Assembly: GCA_001466705.2 (NCBI GenBank)
Contig: LATX02000188.1
Location: forward strand, 1 to 64,000
Length of the DNA stretch: 64,000 bases
DNA from: Moniliophthora roreri
Taxonomy: Eukaryota > Basidiomycota > Agaricomycetes > Agaricales > Marasmiaceae
Reading direction: 5' to 3'
Shown: piece by piece, positions 11,704 to 22,388 of the stretch
How the letters are laid out: every line of letters starts with the position of its first letter
Numbering within the stretch: the stretch's first letter is position 1
The notes under the pieces: generated by a model
The model's database searches: none
What the model saw: only the letters and a program-made list of their open reading frames with translations
What the model was told of the DNA's origin: nothing
Position numbers and translations under genes: made by a program

Positions 11704-12444
11704 ATGCAATTTTATACAACGCTACTCAGCTCCTTCCTTCTATCATGCCACATCGCCGCTGCCGCCCCTCTCGAGGCCAGACAAGCATGCCCAGTAACCA
11801 TCGACCAACTCAACACGATCATTAACGGGACATCTTGTGCCAACTCTAATTTCCCTGACGAGTGTCGTGACGCTGCCCAAGCCTTACCATTCGTGAACAA
11901 AGCCTTCTCGGACTACGATATCACTACCATCGGAGAACAAGCAGCCTTGTTGAGTTTGATGTCATTCGAGACTGGCGGTTTCGCGTTCAACATCAACCAG
12001 TACGCATCTCTATTCTGTCAAGTAAAGAGTACCAGCTAATGGACGTCGTTTGACAGCTTCCCAGGCAGACCAGGCCAAGGAACCAGAAATATGATGTTAT
12101 TCAACTTCATTCACCAATATGCCGTTGACACACCCAGGACCTCACAGCAAGCTTTACAACTGGCCGGCCCGGATCCAGACAGCCCGTCTATAACTAACGA
12201 TACGATGAATGCTGTGCGCGAACTAGTTCTTGGAGATGACCTGAGCTTCGCAAGTGCTGCGTGGTTCTACAAGAATAGTGGTGCAGCGAAAACCGGATGC
12301 ACGGCCGATGCATCGGTAGTCCAGGGATTGCAAGCGGAGACGCTCGCTGGGTGGACGGTATATATTGAGAAATGTATTGGAACGACGGTGACGCCGGACA
12401 GGCAGGCGGGTTGGGAGGCAGCTCTGAATGCGCTCAAGGCTTGA
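11704..12444 (+). CDS. Small secreted protein, unknown function
   Basis: Two exons, 11704-11999 and 12057-12444, are separated by a 57-nt intron (GTACGC to TGACAG, with branch-like GCTAAT). They give 227 residues. The splice is supported because it creates the run NINHFPGRPGQGTRNMM, which I recognise from related basidiomycete secreted proteins. A signal peptide is clear: hydrophobic core LLSSFLLS, small residues AAAAP at 18-22, and a possible Kex2 site at Arg26. The mature part has Cys at 29, 45 and 54, a TGC and an EKC Cys further on, and an N-glycosylation site at Asn41. An in-frame ATG-less extension to 11605 exists, but starting at 11704 puts the signal peptide at the N-terminus. No catalytic motif is recognised; it is probably exported to the cell wall or medium. 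Confidence 0.85.
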
Positions 12445-13990
12445 GGCCTGAGGTGCGGCACGGACTGAACGTATTATCGTAGGGTACAAGGCGGCGTATT
12501 TATGACTTGTGGACAATTATATTATGACGGACACTTTTTACCCTAGTTTCTCCCAATGAGGTGCCTTTGAACGCTTCAGAACATTATTGTTATCAGTTCA
12601 AACCTGGTGTTCGTAATCAAATTTGCCTTTCCAGGATCTGTCATCGATGAATTACTACTCATACTAGCTCTGGAGTCGTTGAGGGCCCAAGCCGGAAAGA
12701 TCGCCGCCGACCTTTAACAAGCAGACAGTCATTGCCGTCCAATTAATGCATTCGCACAGAGCCCGTACAAAGTCAGGTATGAATTGACGTGATGCTACAC
12801 GGCAGGGAAACGGTCCCCGACTGACTCTTCCGCGAGTGCGATTGCGTCTTACGATCGCGGAGTTTAACGAGTAGAGTTCTCCTCGGCCTGGACACGTTCC
12901 CACGTGGCATGCAGGCTGGCCAGTTACAGGCCTGGAGTCCTCATTGTCACTGAAATTGCACGGAGTATGATGAATACTGGCTTCACAGACTCGGACGTTC
13001 GAAGGGGAGCAGATGGCTGAGAAGCACGTTCATTCAGATTCGTTTGAGATTCGATTCGTTCTGTTCCCTGTCAAGAAGAGTTTCAACATACGCGTCATTT
13101 GCCAAAATTCGCGGAACGGGAATGCGATATACAAGTTTCCCCATTAGTTGTAATTTCTTCCTACATATGAGAAATTTCTGACACTTGGTACCTGCTGCAA
13201 CTGACGATGACTTTGATTTTGACCATGGGCAAGTCACAATTGCCGCAAGCACCAACCCGGCAGCTCTTTCTTGCGCACCCTCTGCCTTTCACTGCAACTC
13301 ACCCATGATATATCAGTAACCACAATCTCTTCCTTATATATTTCTCAGCGCTCTCTATGATCCGGCCGTCCAGAAAGAACCCTTACCGTTACGATTGAGC
13401 GCTGGAGTAGGCGAGAGATTTGATTTCAAAAGGCCTTGGTACGTGGCAATCTGAGCTCAATGCTGGTTTGTTCAACGAGAATTTTCAGCCAAACGCGACA
13501 AGACTGCGAGCGAAAAACACAGGCATTCAGAGTTGCGGCATGGCTATATAACGGACCTGACGTCCTGCACTGCAGTTGCGCATGCCAAACGGGCTAAAAA
13601 GCACTACTCTTGATGCTCGCAGTAGCGATCTAGGGCGCGCAGCCTCTGCTGGACTACGTGCAACATTGATCTGCAGGCTTAAGCCCTCTGAACACAAAGG
13701 TAACTGCTCTGCACATGGGAAGAGTTCGGTCAGAACTCGACCGGTACGTGCCCATCTTCTGTGCCACTAATTCGAATCTTACAATGAGGTACTCGGTGTC
13801 GCCGACGGACAGGAATACAGCTCACGACACAAACGCAACTTGCCCCGTTCTTCTCTTATGGTGGCATGTGTCCTGCCCGGCTTTTGATCTCCGGTGTATC
13901 AGCGAGATCCATCGATGTTGGTTTCCACTCTACGAGCACTGCATCTAGATGTTCGAGATGCTCTTCACCCCATTTTGCATACTTCGGCTT
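12445..13990. other. Intergenic
   Basis: No gene is supported. From about 13225 onward the sequence is homologous to 18070-18918, the upstream part of the second hydrolase copy, so it is the left part of duplicated unit A. Confidence 0.5.
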
Positions 13991-13993
13991 CTT

Positions 13994-13999
13994 TATAAG
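13994..13999 (+). promoter_or_regulatory. TATA-like box of epoxide hydrolase A
   Basis: TATAAG lies about 65 bases before the ATG at 14060. It is a plausible core promoter with a short leader. Confidence 0.4.
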
Positions 14000-14059
14000 G
14001 CCGGTTTCGATTCCGTTTAAAAGGCCCCGTCATTCATCCACCTCTTACTATCTGCTATC

Positions 14060-15348
14060 ATGGATCCTTCCGCCTACAAAGACATCACCACTACCCGTGG
14101 CCTCAACTACCACTACTATTTCTCTCCGCCTACTGACGGAAAACCGGTCCTTGTTTTTGTTCATGGGTTCCCTTCGACATCGTATGACTGGCGATACCAG
14201 GTGCGCACATCTTGTTATCCTCATCGACCAACTCGTACTGACGCTTCCCAAAGGTAGCCTACTTCAAACCAAAAGGCTACGGCATCATCGTCCCCGATAT
14301 GCTTGGATACGGCGGTACAGCAAAGCCTACCAACCCAGCAGAGTACAAGCCTAGCCTCATTGTCAAGGATATACTCGATATCTTGGATGGCGAGAAAGTG
14401 GAGAAAGCAGTCTTCATTGGACATGACTGGTACGTTCTCCACGGCCACTCTCGTTCGCTCACAAATTTACCTCGTTGCTGATAACACTAGGGGCTCAAGT
14501 GTAACTTCTCACATTGTTCAGTACAACCCCGAACGCGTTATTGCTTTCGGTGTCCTCGCTGTCGGTTATCAACCACCCTCGGTAGATTTTAACTGGGATG
14601 CGGCCAACAAGATGACCAAAGAGAAAGTGGGATACGAGTTACTCGGGTACTGGGGTTTCTTCGCTGAGGAAGGTGCAGACAAGATAATCGAGGATAACGT
14701 GTGTTCTTTTCCCTCATCCACGGAATGTGTTGTTGACATGAGCTCAAACAGTTTGAAAAGTTTATGAACATCGTCTATCCCGAGAACCCCAAACAGTGGA
14801 TCACCGACCTCATTCCTCTCGGCGCTCACAAAGCATATCTCACGTCGAAAGAAAGACCGTCCGCTCCATCACCTTCGTGGATGCCTGCAGAGGTGCGCTC
14901 TATGTCTCCATTTTTGTGTCGGTCGATGGAGGCTAACTGAAAAACCGCATCAGGAACTCCAATTCCAATCTAATGAGCTTCGAAAAGGCGGGTTAGCTGC
15001 GCCGTTGTGCTGGTACAAGGTTATGATTTCGGGTATTGGACCTGAAGACGATAAAGGTGTGTTTTTCCCTTTCTTGAATACTTTCTTTCTTGTAAATAAC
15101 CCGCTTTGGATATGATAGGCGTCCCAGCGCAAAATATCTCAACGTCCATACCTGCATTCTTTGGTGCTGCCTTGGAAGACTACGTCGCCCTCGCTGCTCT
15201 CGCGATCCCTGCTACTCAGAAACTTTGTTCTAATCTGACTGTGAAGGAGTTCCAGGCAAATCATTGGGTTCAATTGCATAAACCTGCTGAAGTGAATGAA
15301 AGCTTGGGGGCTTGGTTGGAGGGCATCGTGAGTAGGCATCAATTGTAA
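14060..15348 (+). CDS. Alpha/beta-hydrolase fold epoxide hydrolase (copy A)
   Basis: Six exons: 14060-14200, 14254-14429, 14491-14698, 14752-14892, 14954-15056 and 15119-15348. The introns are 53-62 nt with GT-AG ends. The product is 332 residues, the normal length for this family. Motifs are the oxyanion-hole HGFPSTSYDWRYQ (residues 35-47), the nucleophile in IGHDW with Asp105, a cap-domain WY in LCWYKV (tyrosine acid likely), a probable charge-relay Asp277 in LEDYV, and catalytic His305 in ANHWVQ. Such enzymes open epoxides to diols through an Asp-ester intermediate and act in detoxification or oxylipin and secondary metabolism; the substrate cannot be read from sequence. No signal peptide is seen, so it is probably cytosolic. 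It is convergent with the gene at 15487, 138 bases away. Decayed relatives are at 20308-22200 and 24768-24978. Confidence 0.9.
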
Positions 15349-15486
15349 TGGGATGCAACACCCGCTTTCGTTGAGTCATGCGCTGTGCACTAACGCATTT
15401 CGTGTTCATAAGATATACGGACGCCCAAATGTACATAAAACAACAGAATAAAAGAGCTGACTGTTCAATCATATCCTCGACACCTA

Positions 15487-17578
15487 TTAGCAAGCAAAAG
15501 CACTGATATCTGACTCCGGGGTCGCAGTCCATAACCTGGACCAGCTCCACCTAGACTTCTCTACAACAAGTATGTCATCAGCATTCATCCTGAGTTGTGA
15601 TAATGGACAGGAACACACCTGGCTGTTTAGGCATTTCCTCGAATCGATCATCTTTCTTTGCCCCGACAATCTCAAACTCTGGGTAACCGCATTCTCGTGC
15701 CCAATCAGCAGTGCTGGGATCGAAGCCTCGGGCAATTTGCCAGTTGCGGAGGGCAGTGTAGATGTGGGTGGGCCACGACCGTAGGAGAATATAAGAATCA
15801 GTGTATGGGGTGAGTATTGGAATGCCCCATCGTGCCCACTCCTCTTCTGGTATCCTCGACCGACCATCCTCGTCAAAAGACCAGAAATGGATGCATCCAT
15901 CTACCCATGATATGAGTTCTGGCACGGTCATAGGGAGAGGATAGAGGAAGAGGTAGATGGGTTGGGATTCTTCAACGGCATCGCAGGGATCGGAAGGGGC
16001 CGGGAGTCCGCCATATGCTTCGTATTCGTGTTGGGTATGCTGTAGCGTCAACGTCCAAGGTGGGTCGACCACAACTATTGACATAAAAGATGATGAGCAT
16101 TCTTCGCATACTCAAAAGGGACGAGACACCTACAAAACCTTTCCTGATGCCCTGTCGTCTTGAGAAGATCAAACACACGGGAGGATTGTGTGAACCAACC
16201 ATTCCAAAATGTTTCCCAATCAAATACAGCCCTGAGGTAAACTTTCCCCCCTTGACCAATCAACTTGAAACTGTGGAAATGAGCCCAAATTGCAGAGGAG
16301 CCAAGTTTACACTCACCGCGTCAATCCACCATCAATCCGTGTCTCCCCCAGAAACCCATCTACATCCCACCACTTCCATAGCACAGGTGCTTCTGGTGGC
16401 CACTTCGCAACGGGCTCCAGCGAAGGCGAGTAGACCGTATCGAAACGTAACCTGCCGATGATGTCGATCGGAAGATGGTGGGGCGGATTTCGCCAAAGGC
16501 CTTCGAGGTAGGGATGGTCGGTCGCCCACTGGGGATGGTTGTTGTCCTCATGTTGACGGTCTTCCGTTGTATTTGGGAGCAGCTTGTTGTCGAGATATGT
16601 TCGTGTGTCACACCACCGTGCACAGTCTAAAATGCCACTGTCCACGTCTGATCCAAATTGGCTGAAGAATGTGATAGAGGACCCCTCCTTCAGCATGTCC
16701 AGGGTCGAGGGGAGCACTTGTACGGCAGATTCACATGTATCAGGCCCCGGAAAGCGGATATCAGGTCCGACAGGTCCACTACAAAGAATTCCTCTCCCTG
16801 TGTCCATCCATAACTCTGGATCCTGGCATCCCTTGTTCACCTGCAAGATTGTCAGTGTCAGACCCTCAAAATTCAGTAGAACTCACCCTCAGATATTCCA
16901 TGTATAAACTCATCCAGAGTGTATCCATATAGAAATGTGCCAGCGGTATTAATTCTATGTGCTCTGCTTTAGAATATGTCACAGAGGGGGGAAGATTTCT
17001 GGTGCGCACCGTGGTGAAAGATCAGCATCGGGATGTCTGATCGATTGATACCAAAAAGTTGGAATAAATCTGTTCGACTGTCCACTGATCGGCAAAAGTT
17101 TTATTTGAGGGGGACGGTAACGAACCTAGCTCGCGAGAATCGCTTGAAATCATCCTCCCAAGCCTCTTGCGCATCTTCGCCTTCGTATGTGATCGCGGTA
17201 AATTTAGATTGTTGGTCGGGATGAACTTGGACAGTCGAGATTGTTTTCCGAGCGGATTTGCGCAGTTTCCCGACCAACTCCCCATTCTGATAGTACCAAT
17301 CCCATTCCGAGAGGTCTTCCGCGTGCAGATCCTTGAGGTAGATGACGTGACCGGTTTTGACGACGTCGAACTGGCAACCCTGAGTGAGCATTGTCTGCAA
17401 ATCCAATTACCTCATCATATCTTGTACGTTCGGTGACTTGGGTTGTGTTTTGGTTATGCACATGAATTACTCCCCCAGATATCGTCTGGTTGGTGTGGTG
17501 AACTTGATTCCCTTGGACGTGATTGAGTGTATAGTTTTTGCCGCTGAAGGAGAATCCTGAGGAGTTGTTGAAACTCAT
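15487..17578 (-). CDS. Conserved Agaricomycete protein of unknown function, 585 aa (copy A)
   Basis: Exons from 5' to 3' are 17578-17411, 17379-17126, 17077-17010, 16963-16887, 16840-16317, 16270-16134, 16074-15619 and 15560-15487, all in frame. Introns are 46-59 nt except the first, which is only 31 nt. The protein starts MSFNNSSGFSFSG, followed by an Asn/Gln/His-rich stretch. It then has DLSEWDW, YEGEDAQEAWEDDF, FGINRSDIPMLIFHH, a GGLRF-like central block (RLRFDTVYSPSLEPVA) and a C-terminus ending DISAFAC. I recognise this architecture from many mushroom genomes as an expanded family without assigned function. There is no signal peptide or membrane segment. Copy B aligns exon by exon. If the 31-nt intron is not spliced, the frame is lost after residue 56. 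Confidence 0.8.
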
Positions 17579-17665
17579 TTGCAGCGTCGGATGTGGTCGG
17601 GCGAAGGGTGTAAGGATGGTGATTGAAGGGCAAGCTGGGTTGTGGGGAACGTCGGGGACAGCATA

Positions 17666-18040
17666 CTACATGTCGTGAGCATGAGGTCTGATGGAATGCT
17701 GTTCATTTGGGTGATGGTACGACTGTAGCGCTACTTGAGGCGCCGACGCGATGAGGTGTTTTATTTTCCACAGCTCCGCTTTACTCAGGTCCACCACTGT
17801 CTCACTTACAGACTTACTGTCAGCATCTTCCTTCTTGGCAACGCGTTGGACGTTCCTCTTGCTCGATATTTTCTGTAGCAGCGGTAGTAATGCGTTTACA
17901 AGAGCAGGACATAGTATTCGGATGCTAGCAGCGGCAGGTTCGTGTAAATGTAATCCCAAACATGTTTGCAATTGTACATTTTGGTCGTCGTATAGCTCGA
18001 GGAATTCATTGTCGAGGATTGTTTGAGGTTCGGCAAGTCC
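17666..18040 (-). pseudogene. Exon-like fragment of an unknown gene
   Basis: The minus strand is open from about 18040 to a stop at 17666 and includes a leucine-rich helical run (ALVNALLPLLQKISSKRN). The coding look stops at a GTAAGT donor near 17828. The second unit has the same donor position as GTGAGT near 24745, which supports a real former exon. Downstream exons are not found. Confidence 0.35.
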
Positions 18041-18918
18041 CTAACCAGTCAACTCATACCCAATTCGACAGGCTAATCATGGAAAATTGCCACAACCACT
18101 CGACCTGGCAACTCTTCTTTTCTCGCGCACTCTCTGCGACTCATCCATAATAGACCTACCAATCGGAAACCACCAACTCTTCCCCGCGTATTTCTCAAAA
18201 TCCCTATGACCTGGCCGTCCAGAAAAAATCCTTACTACAACGGTGCACTGGAGTAGGCATTGAGTAGGCAAGAGATTTGATCTTGACTGAGCATTGGTGT
18301 GTGGCGATTTGACTCGATTCTGAGTTTGATACTGGCTTGCTTAACAAAAGTTTTCAGCCAAACTCGACAATAAAAAATCAAAGTGTTCAGAGTTGCAGCA
18401 CGGCTAATGCCCCTGCACTGCCGCCAAATGGCCCAAAATCATCCCTTTCCATGCTCCCAATAGCACTGTGATGCGCTGCCTTTGCTGGTTTACGTGCAAT
18501 CTTGATCTGAAAAGTCAAATCTCTCTCAATACAAACTGGATGACGAGCCAACTTCTCTATGCATGGGGAAAGGACACGGTCGGAGCTCGAACAGTACGTG
18601 CCCACCTTTTGTTTCACCAACTTGCACCTAATTGTACGATGAGGCACTCGGTATCGCCAATGGACACAGGAATACGGCTCACAACACAAATGCAACCTAC
18701 CCCGTTCCTCGACTTCTCTTAACGATGCGCGATGTGATCATGGCGTATGTCTTGCTCGGCTTTTGATCTCCCAGTGTACCAGCGCGATTCGTCGATATTG
18801 GTTTGCGATTCTCGAGATGCTCTTCACCCTATTCTGCATACTTTGGCCTTTTCATGAGGCTGGTTTCAATTCCCTTTAAAAGGCCGCGTCATTCATCCAC
18901 CTGTTATTATCTCCCATC

Positions 18919-19930
18919 ATGGATCCTTCCCCCTTTGATAGCAAACTGGTCCTCGTTTTCATTCATGGGTTCCCTTTGACGTCGTATGACTTGCGGTGTC
19001 AAGTACGCATATCCTTTTTATCTTTGTTGACCAACTCATACTGATGCTTCTCAGAGGTAGCCTACTTCAAATCAAAAGGCTACGACATCATCGTCCTAAT
19101 ATGCTTGGATACAGCAGTACAGCAAAGCCCACTGATGTGGAAGAGTCATTTGGACTCTTGAAGGATTTGTCTTAATAGGCGCTCCGGACCGTGGAGCCTT
19201 TCTTGGTCTCTTTTCTTTTCTCTCATACAAATCACGCATAAAGCTTCTGAATTATTAAAACTCTATCCACAGACACTTCCATACATATACAAAACGTTCA
19301 CCAACACGAACGATTATTCCTGATCATTACACCTACGATACGATGAAGCACGAGTTAACGCCGAGTAAAGCCGGTCACACCCAATCAGTTGCACGCCTCG
19401 ATCGGAGTGGCGAACCGTATCGAGAAGGAGCTTGGTCTACTCCTGAGCGGTGCCTGAGGGTATTAGTCTGGTGGAAACCCGTGGAACGAGGCTGAGACGA
19501 TTGCGACGTCAATAACTTTCATGGGCGATATCTTATCCTTACATATCCGGTTAATCATGTGTTGTGTGCAGTTTGTACTCAACACACGGACCACCGTGAC
19601 GCTTTATCTTGTTGACAGCTGTCGAAAAATGGACACCTTTTTTCTCTCCCATCTTCCTCCATCCTGAGCCTGAGCAAGAGTTTCAGAGCCCCAAGAGCCT
19701 TCGCCTAGCTAGATATCACGCTGAGTTTCTCATTCTATTTTATTCGTCACTTCTATTACCGACGTGATCAGACCTCGAAGGGGATTTGATCCGATCGGCA
19801 TACTCATTTTCCGATCCATCCTTGTACTGTTTCGTACTCTACGGCTATTCCAGTGCCAGTTCCGACCTTCTTCCCTGTCCAGTCCGCCTTTGGACTATCT
19901 CTCTCTTCTACACAGACCCAGCAGAGTACA
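18919..19930 (+). pseudogene. Epoxide hydrolase copy B, 5' part (first instance)
   Basis: The start MDPSP and the oxyanion-hole region HGFPLTSYD match copy A exon 1, and an intron lies at the equivalent place. About 12 N-terminal codons are missing. A deletion near 19098 disrupts the frame at the position of copy A's VPDMLGYG. A 778-bp insertion follows at 19133. The stretch from 18543 to 19930 is repeated from 19932. Confidence 0.7.
19133..19910. mobile_element. Unclassified 778-bp insertion in hydrolase B
   Basis: Comparison with copy A shows an interruption after GCCCAC and resumption at CACAGACCC, so CAC may be a 3-base target duplication. It starts TGATGTGG and has no long ORF. It could be a solo LTR or another non-autonomous insertion. 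The identical insertion reappears at 20522-21299 because of the contig redundancy. Confidence 0.45.
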
Positions 19931-19931
19931 N

Positions 19932-21318
19932 ACGAGCCAACTTCTCTATGCATGGGGAAAGGACACGGTCGGAGCTCGAACAGTACGTGCCCACCTTTTG
20001 TTTCACCAACTTGCACCTAATTGTACGATGAGGCACTCGGTATCGCCAATGGACACAGGAATACGGCTCACAACACAAATGCAACCTACCCCGTTCCTCG
20101 ACTTCTCTTAACGATGCGCGATGTGATCATGGCGTATGTCTTGCTCGGCTTTTGATCTCCCAGTGTACCAGCGCGATTCGTCGATATTGGTTTGCGATTC
20201 TCGAGATGCTCTTCACCCTATTCTGCATACTTTGGCCTTTTCATGAGGCTGGTTTCAATTCCCTTTAAAAGGCCGCGTCATTCATCCACCTGTTATTATC
20301 TCCCATCATGGATCCTTCCCCCTTTGATAGCAAACTGGTCCTCGTTTTCATTCATGGGTTCCCTTTGACGTCGTATGACTTGCGGTGTCAAGTACGCATA
20401 TCCTTTTTATCTTTGTTGACCAACTCATACTGATGCTTCTCAGAGGTAGCCTACTTCAAATCAAAAGGCTACGACATCATCGTCCTAATATGCTTGGATA
20501 CAGCAGTACAGCAAAGCCCACTGATGTGGAAGAGTCATTTGGACTCTTGAAGGATTTGTCTTAATAGGCGCTCCGGACCGTGGAGCCTTTCTTGGTCTCT
20601 TTTCTTTTCTCTCATACAAATCACGCATAAAGCTTCTGAATTATTAAAACTCTATCCACAGACACTTCCATACATATACAAAACGTTCACCAACACGAAC
20701 GATTATTCCTGATCATTACACCTACGATACGATGAAGCACGAGTTAACGCCGAGTAAAGCCGGTCACACCCAATCAGTTGCACGCCTCGATCGGAGTGGC
20801 GAACCGTATCGAGAAGGAGCTTGGTCTACTCCTGAGCGGTGCCTGAGGGTATTAGTCTGGTGGAAACCCGTGGAACGAGGCTGAGACGATTGCGACGTCA
20901 ATAACTTTCATGGGCGATATCTTATCCTTACATATCCGGTTAATCATGTGTTGTGTGCAGTTTGTACTCAACACACGGACCACCGTGACGCTTTATCTTG
21001 TTGACAGCTGTCGAAAAATGGACACCTTTTTTCTCTCCCATCTTCCTCCATCCTGAGCCTGAGCAAGAGTTTCAGAGCCCCAAGAGCCTTCGCCTAGCTA
21101 GATATCACGCTGAGTTTCTCATTCTATTTTATTCGTCACTTCTATTACCGACGTGATCAGACCTCGAAGGGGATTTGATCCGATCGGCATACTCATTTTC
21201 CGATCCATCCTTGTACTGTTTCGTACTCTACGGCTATTCCAGTGCCAGTTCCGACCTTCTTCCCTGTCCAGTCCGCCTTTGGACTATCTCTCTCTTCTAC
21301 ACAGACCCAGCAGAGTAC
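19932..21318. repeat. Exact repeat of 18543-19930 after a gap base
   Basis: From 19932 the sequence repeats the preceding 1.39 kb with no difference that I found, then continues into the rest of hydrolase B. Perfect identity plus the gap base suggests two contigs whose overlap was not merged, not a real tandem duplication. Confidence 0.8.
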
Positions 21319-22200
21319 AAGTCTAGTCTCATCATCAAGGGTATACTCAATATCTTGGATGCCGAGAAAGCGATCTTCACTGGACATAACTGGTACGTCC
21401 TCCAGGTCGCTTTCATTCGCTCACAAATTCATCTCTTCACTGTCATTTATCAAGCGCCCTCGGCAGATCTTAACTGGGATGTGGTCAACAAGATGACCAA
21501 AGAGAAAGTGGGATACGAGTTATTCGGGTACTGGGGTTTCTTTGCCGAGGAAGGTGCAGACAAGATAATTAAGGATAACGTGCGTTCTTTTCACTTATTT
21601 TATGGTATCTGTGTCGTTGACGTGAGGTCGAACAGTTTGAGAAATTCATGAACTTCGTCTATCCCGAGAACGCCAAACAGTGGAGTTCCGATCTCATTCC
21701 TCTCGGCACTCACAAGCATATCTCATGTCGAGAAAGAAAGACCATCCGCGGTGCCGCCTTTGTGGATGCTTGCAGAGGTGTGCTCTATGTCTCCACTTTT
21801 GCGTCCGTCGATTGGAGACTAAGTGAAAAACCGCATGAGGAACTCCAATGGCAATCTAATGAGCTTCGAAAAGGCAGGTTAGCTGGTACAAGGTTGTGAT
21901 TTCGGGTATCGGCCTGAAGATGATAATAGTGCGTTGTTCCCATTCTTGAATATTCTTTCTTTTTCTTGTTTGGTTATGATAGGTATCCCAGCGCAAAATG
22001 TCTTAACGTCTATACCTACATTCTTTGGTGCCTTGGAAAACTATGTCGCCCCCGCTGCTCTCGCGATCTTTGCTACCCAGGAACTTTGCTCTAATTCAAC
22101 TGTGAAGGAGCTTCAGGCGAATCATTGGGTACAATTGCGTAAAGTTGGTGTGATTGAGAGTTTGAGGGTTTGGTTGGAGGGTGTCGTGAGCATGCGTTGA
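20308..22200 (+). pseudogene. Epoxide hydrolase copy B, decayed
   Basis: This is the complete remnant of the second hydrolase copy. It contains the 778-bp insertion (20522-21299). After it, exons align with copy A, but the nucleophile motif reads TGHNW, with Asp replaced by Asn. About 97 bases covering the GSSVTSHIVQYNPERV region are deleted near 21440. A 13-base deletion near 21888 removes the residues before WYKV. The C-terminus retains NHWVQL and ends at 22200. It cannot encode an active hydrolase. Confidence 0.85.
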
Positions 22201-22388
22201 TCATGATAGATGGAAGGAAGGATGCAACACCCGCTCCCATTGAGGAACGACTAGCCACGTGTTACGCACTAATGCACTCTTGATACGTTGCATGATATCC
22301 TTTCGCATTCACAAGGTATACAAACACCCAAATGTACATAGATCAACAAAGTAAAAGTTCAATTGTTCAATTGTATCCTCAACACCTA

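Larger units (their letters stand above)
13225..17830. repeat. Segmental duplication, unit A
   Basis: This unit holds the hydrolase upstream region, epoxide hydrolase A (+), unknown gene A (-) and its far flank. It aligns in the same order with unit B (about 18070-24766) at clearly diverged identity. Unit boundaries are approximate. Confidence 0.8.

Noticed and set aside
14303..14767. Single long frame across hydrolase introns
   Set aside because: It is a read-through of introns; the spliced model gives a full-length family protein with all motifs.
15578..16084. Separate short genes on the minus strand in 15.5-17.6 kb
   Set aside because: They are exons of one eight-exon gene, confirmed by the parallel copy at 22.4-24.5 kb.
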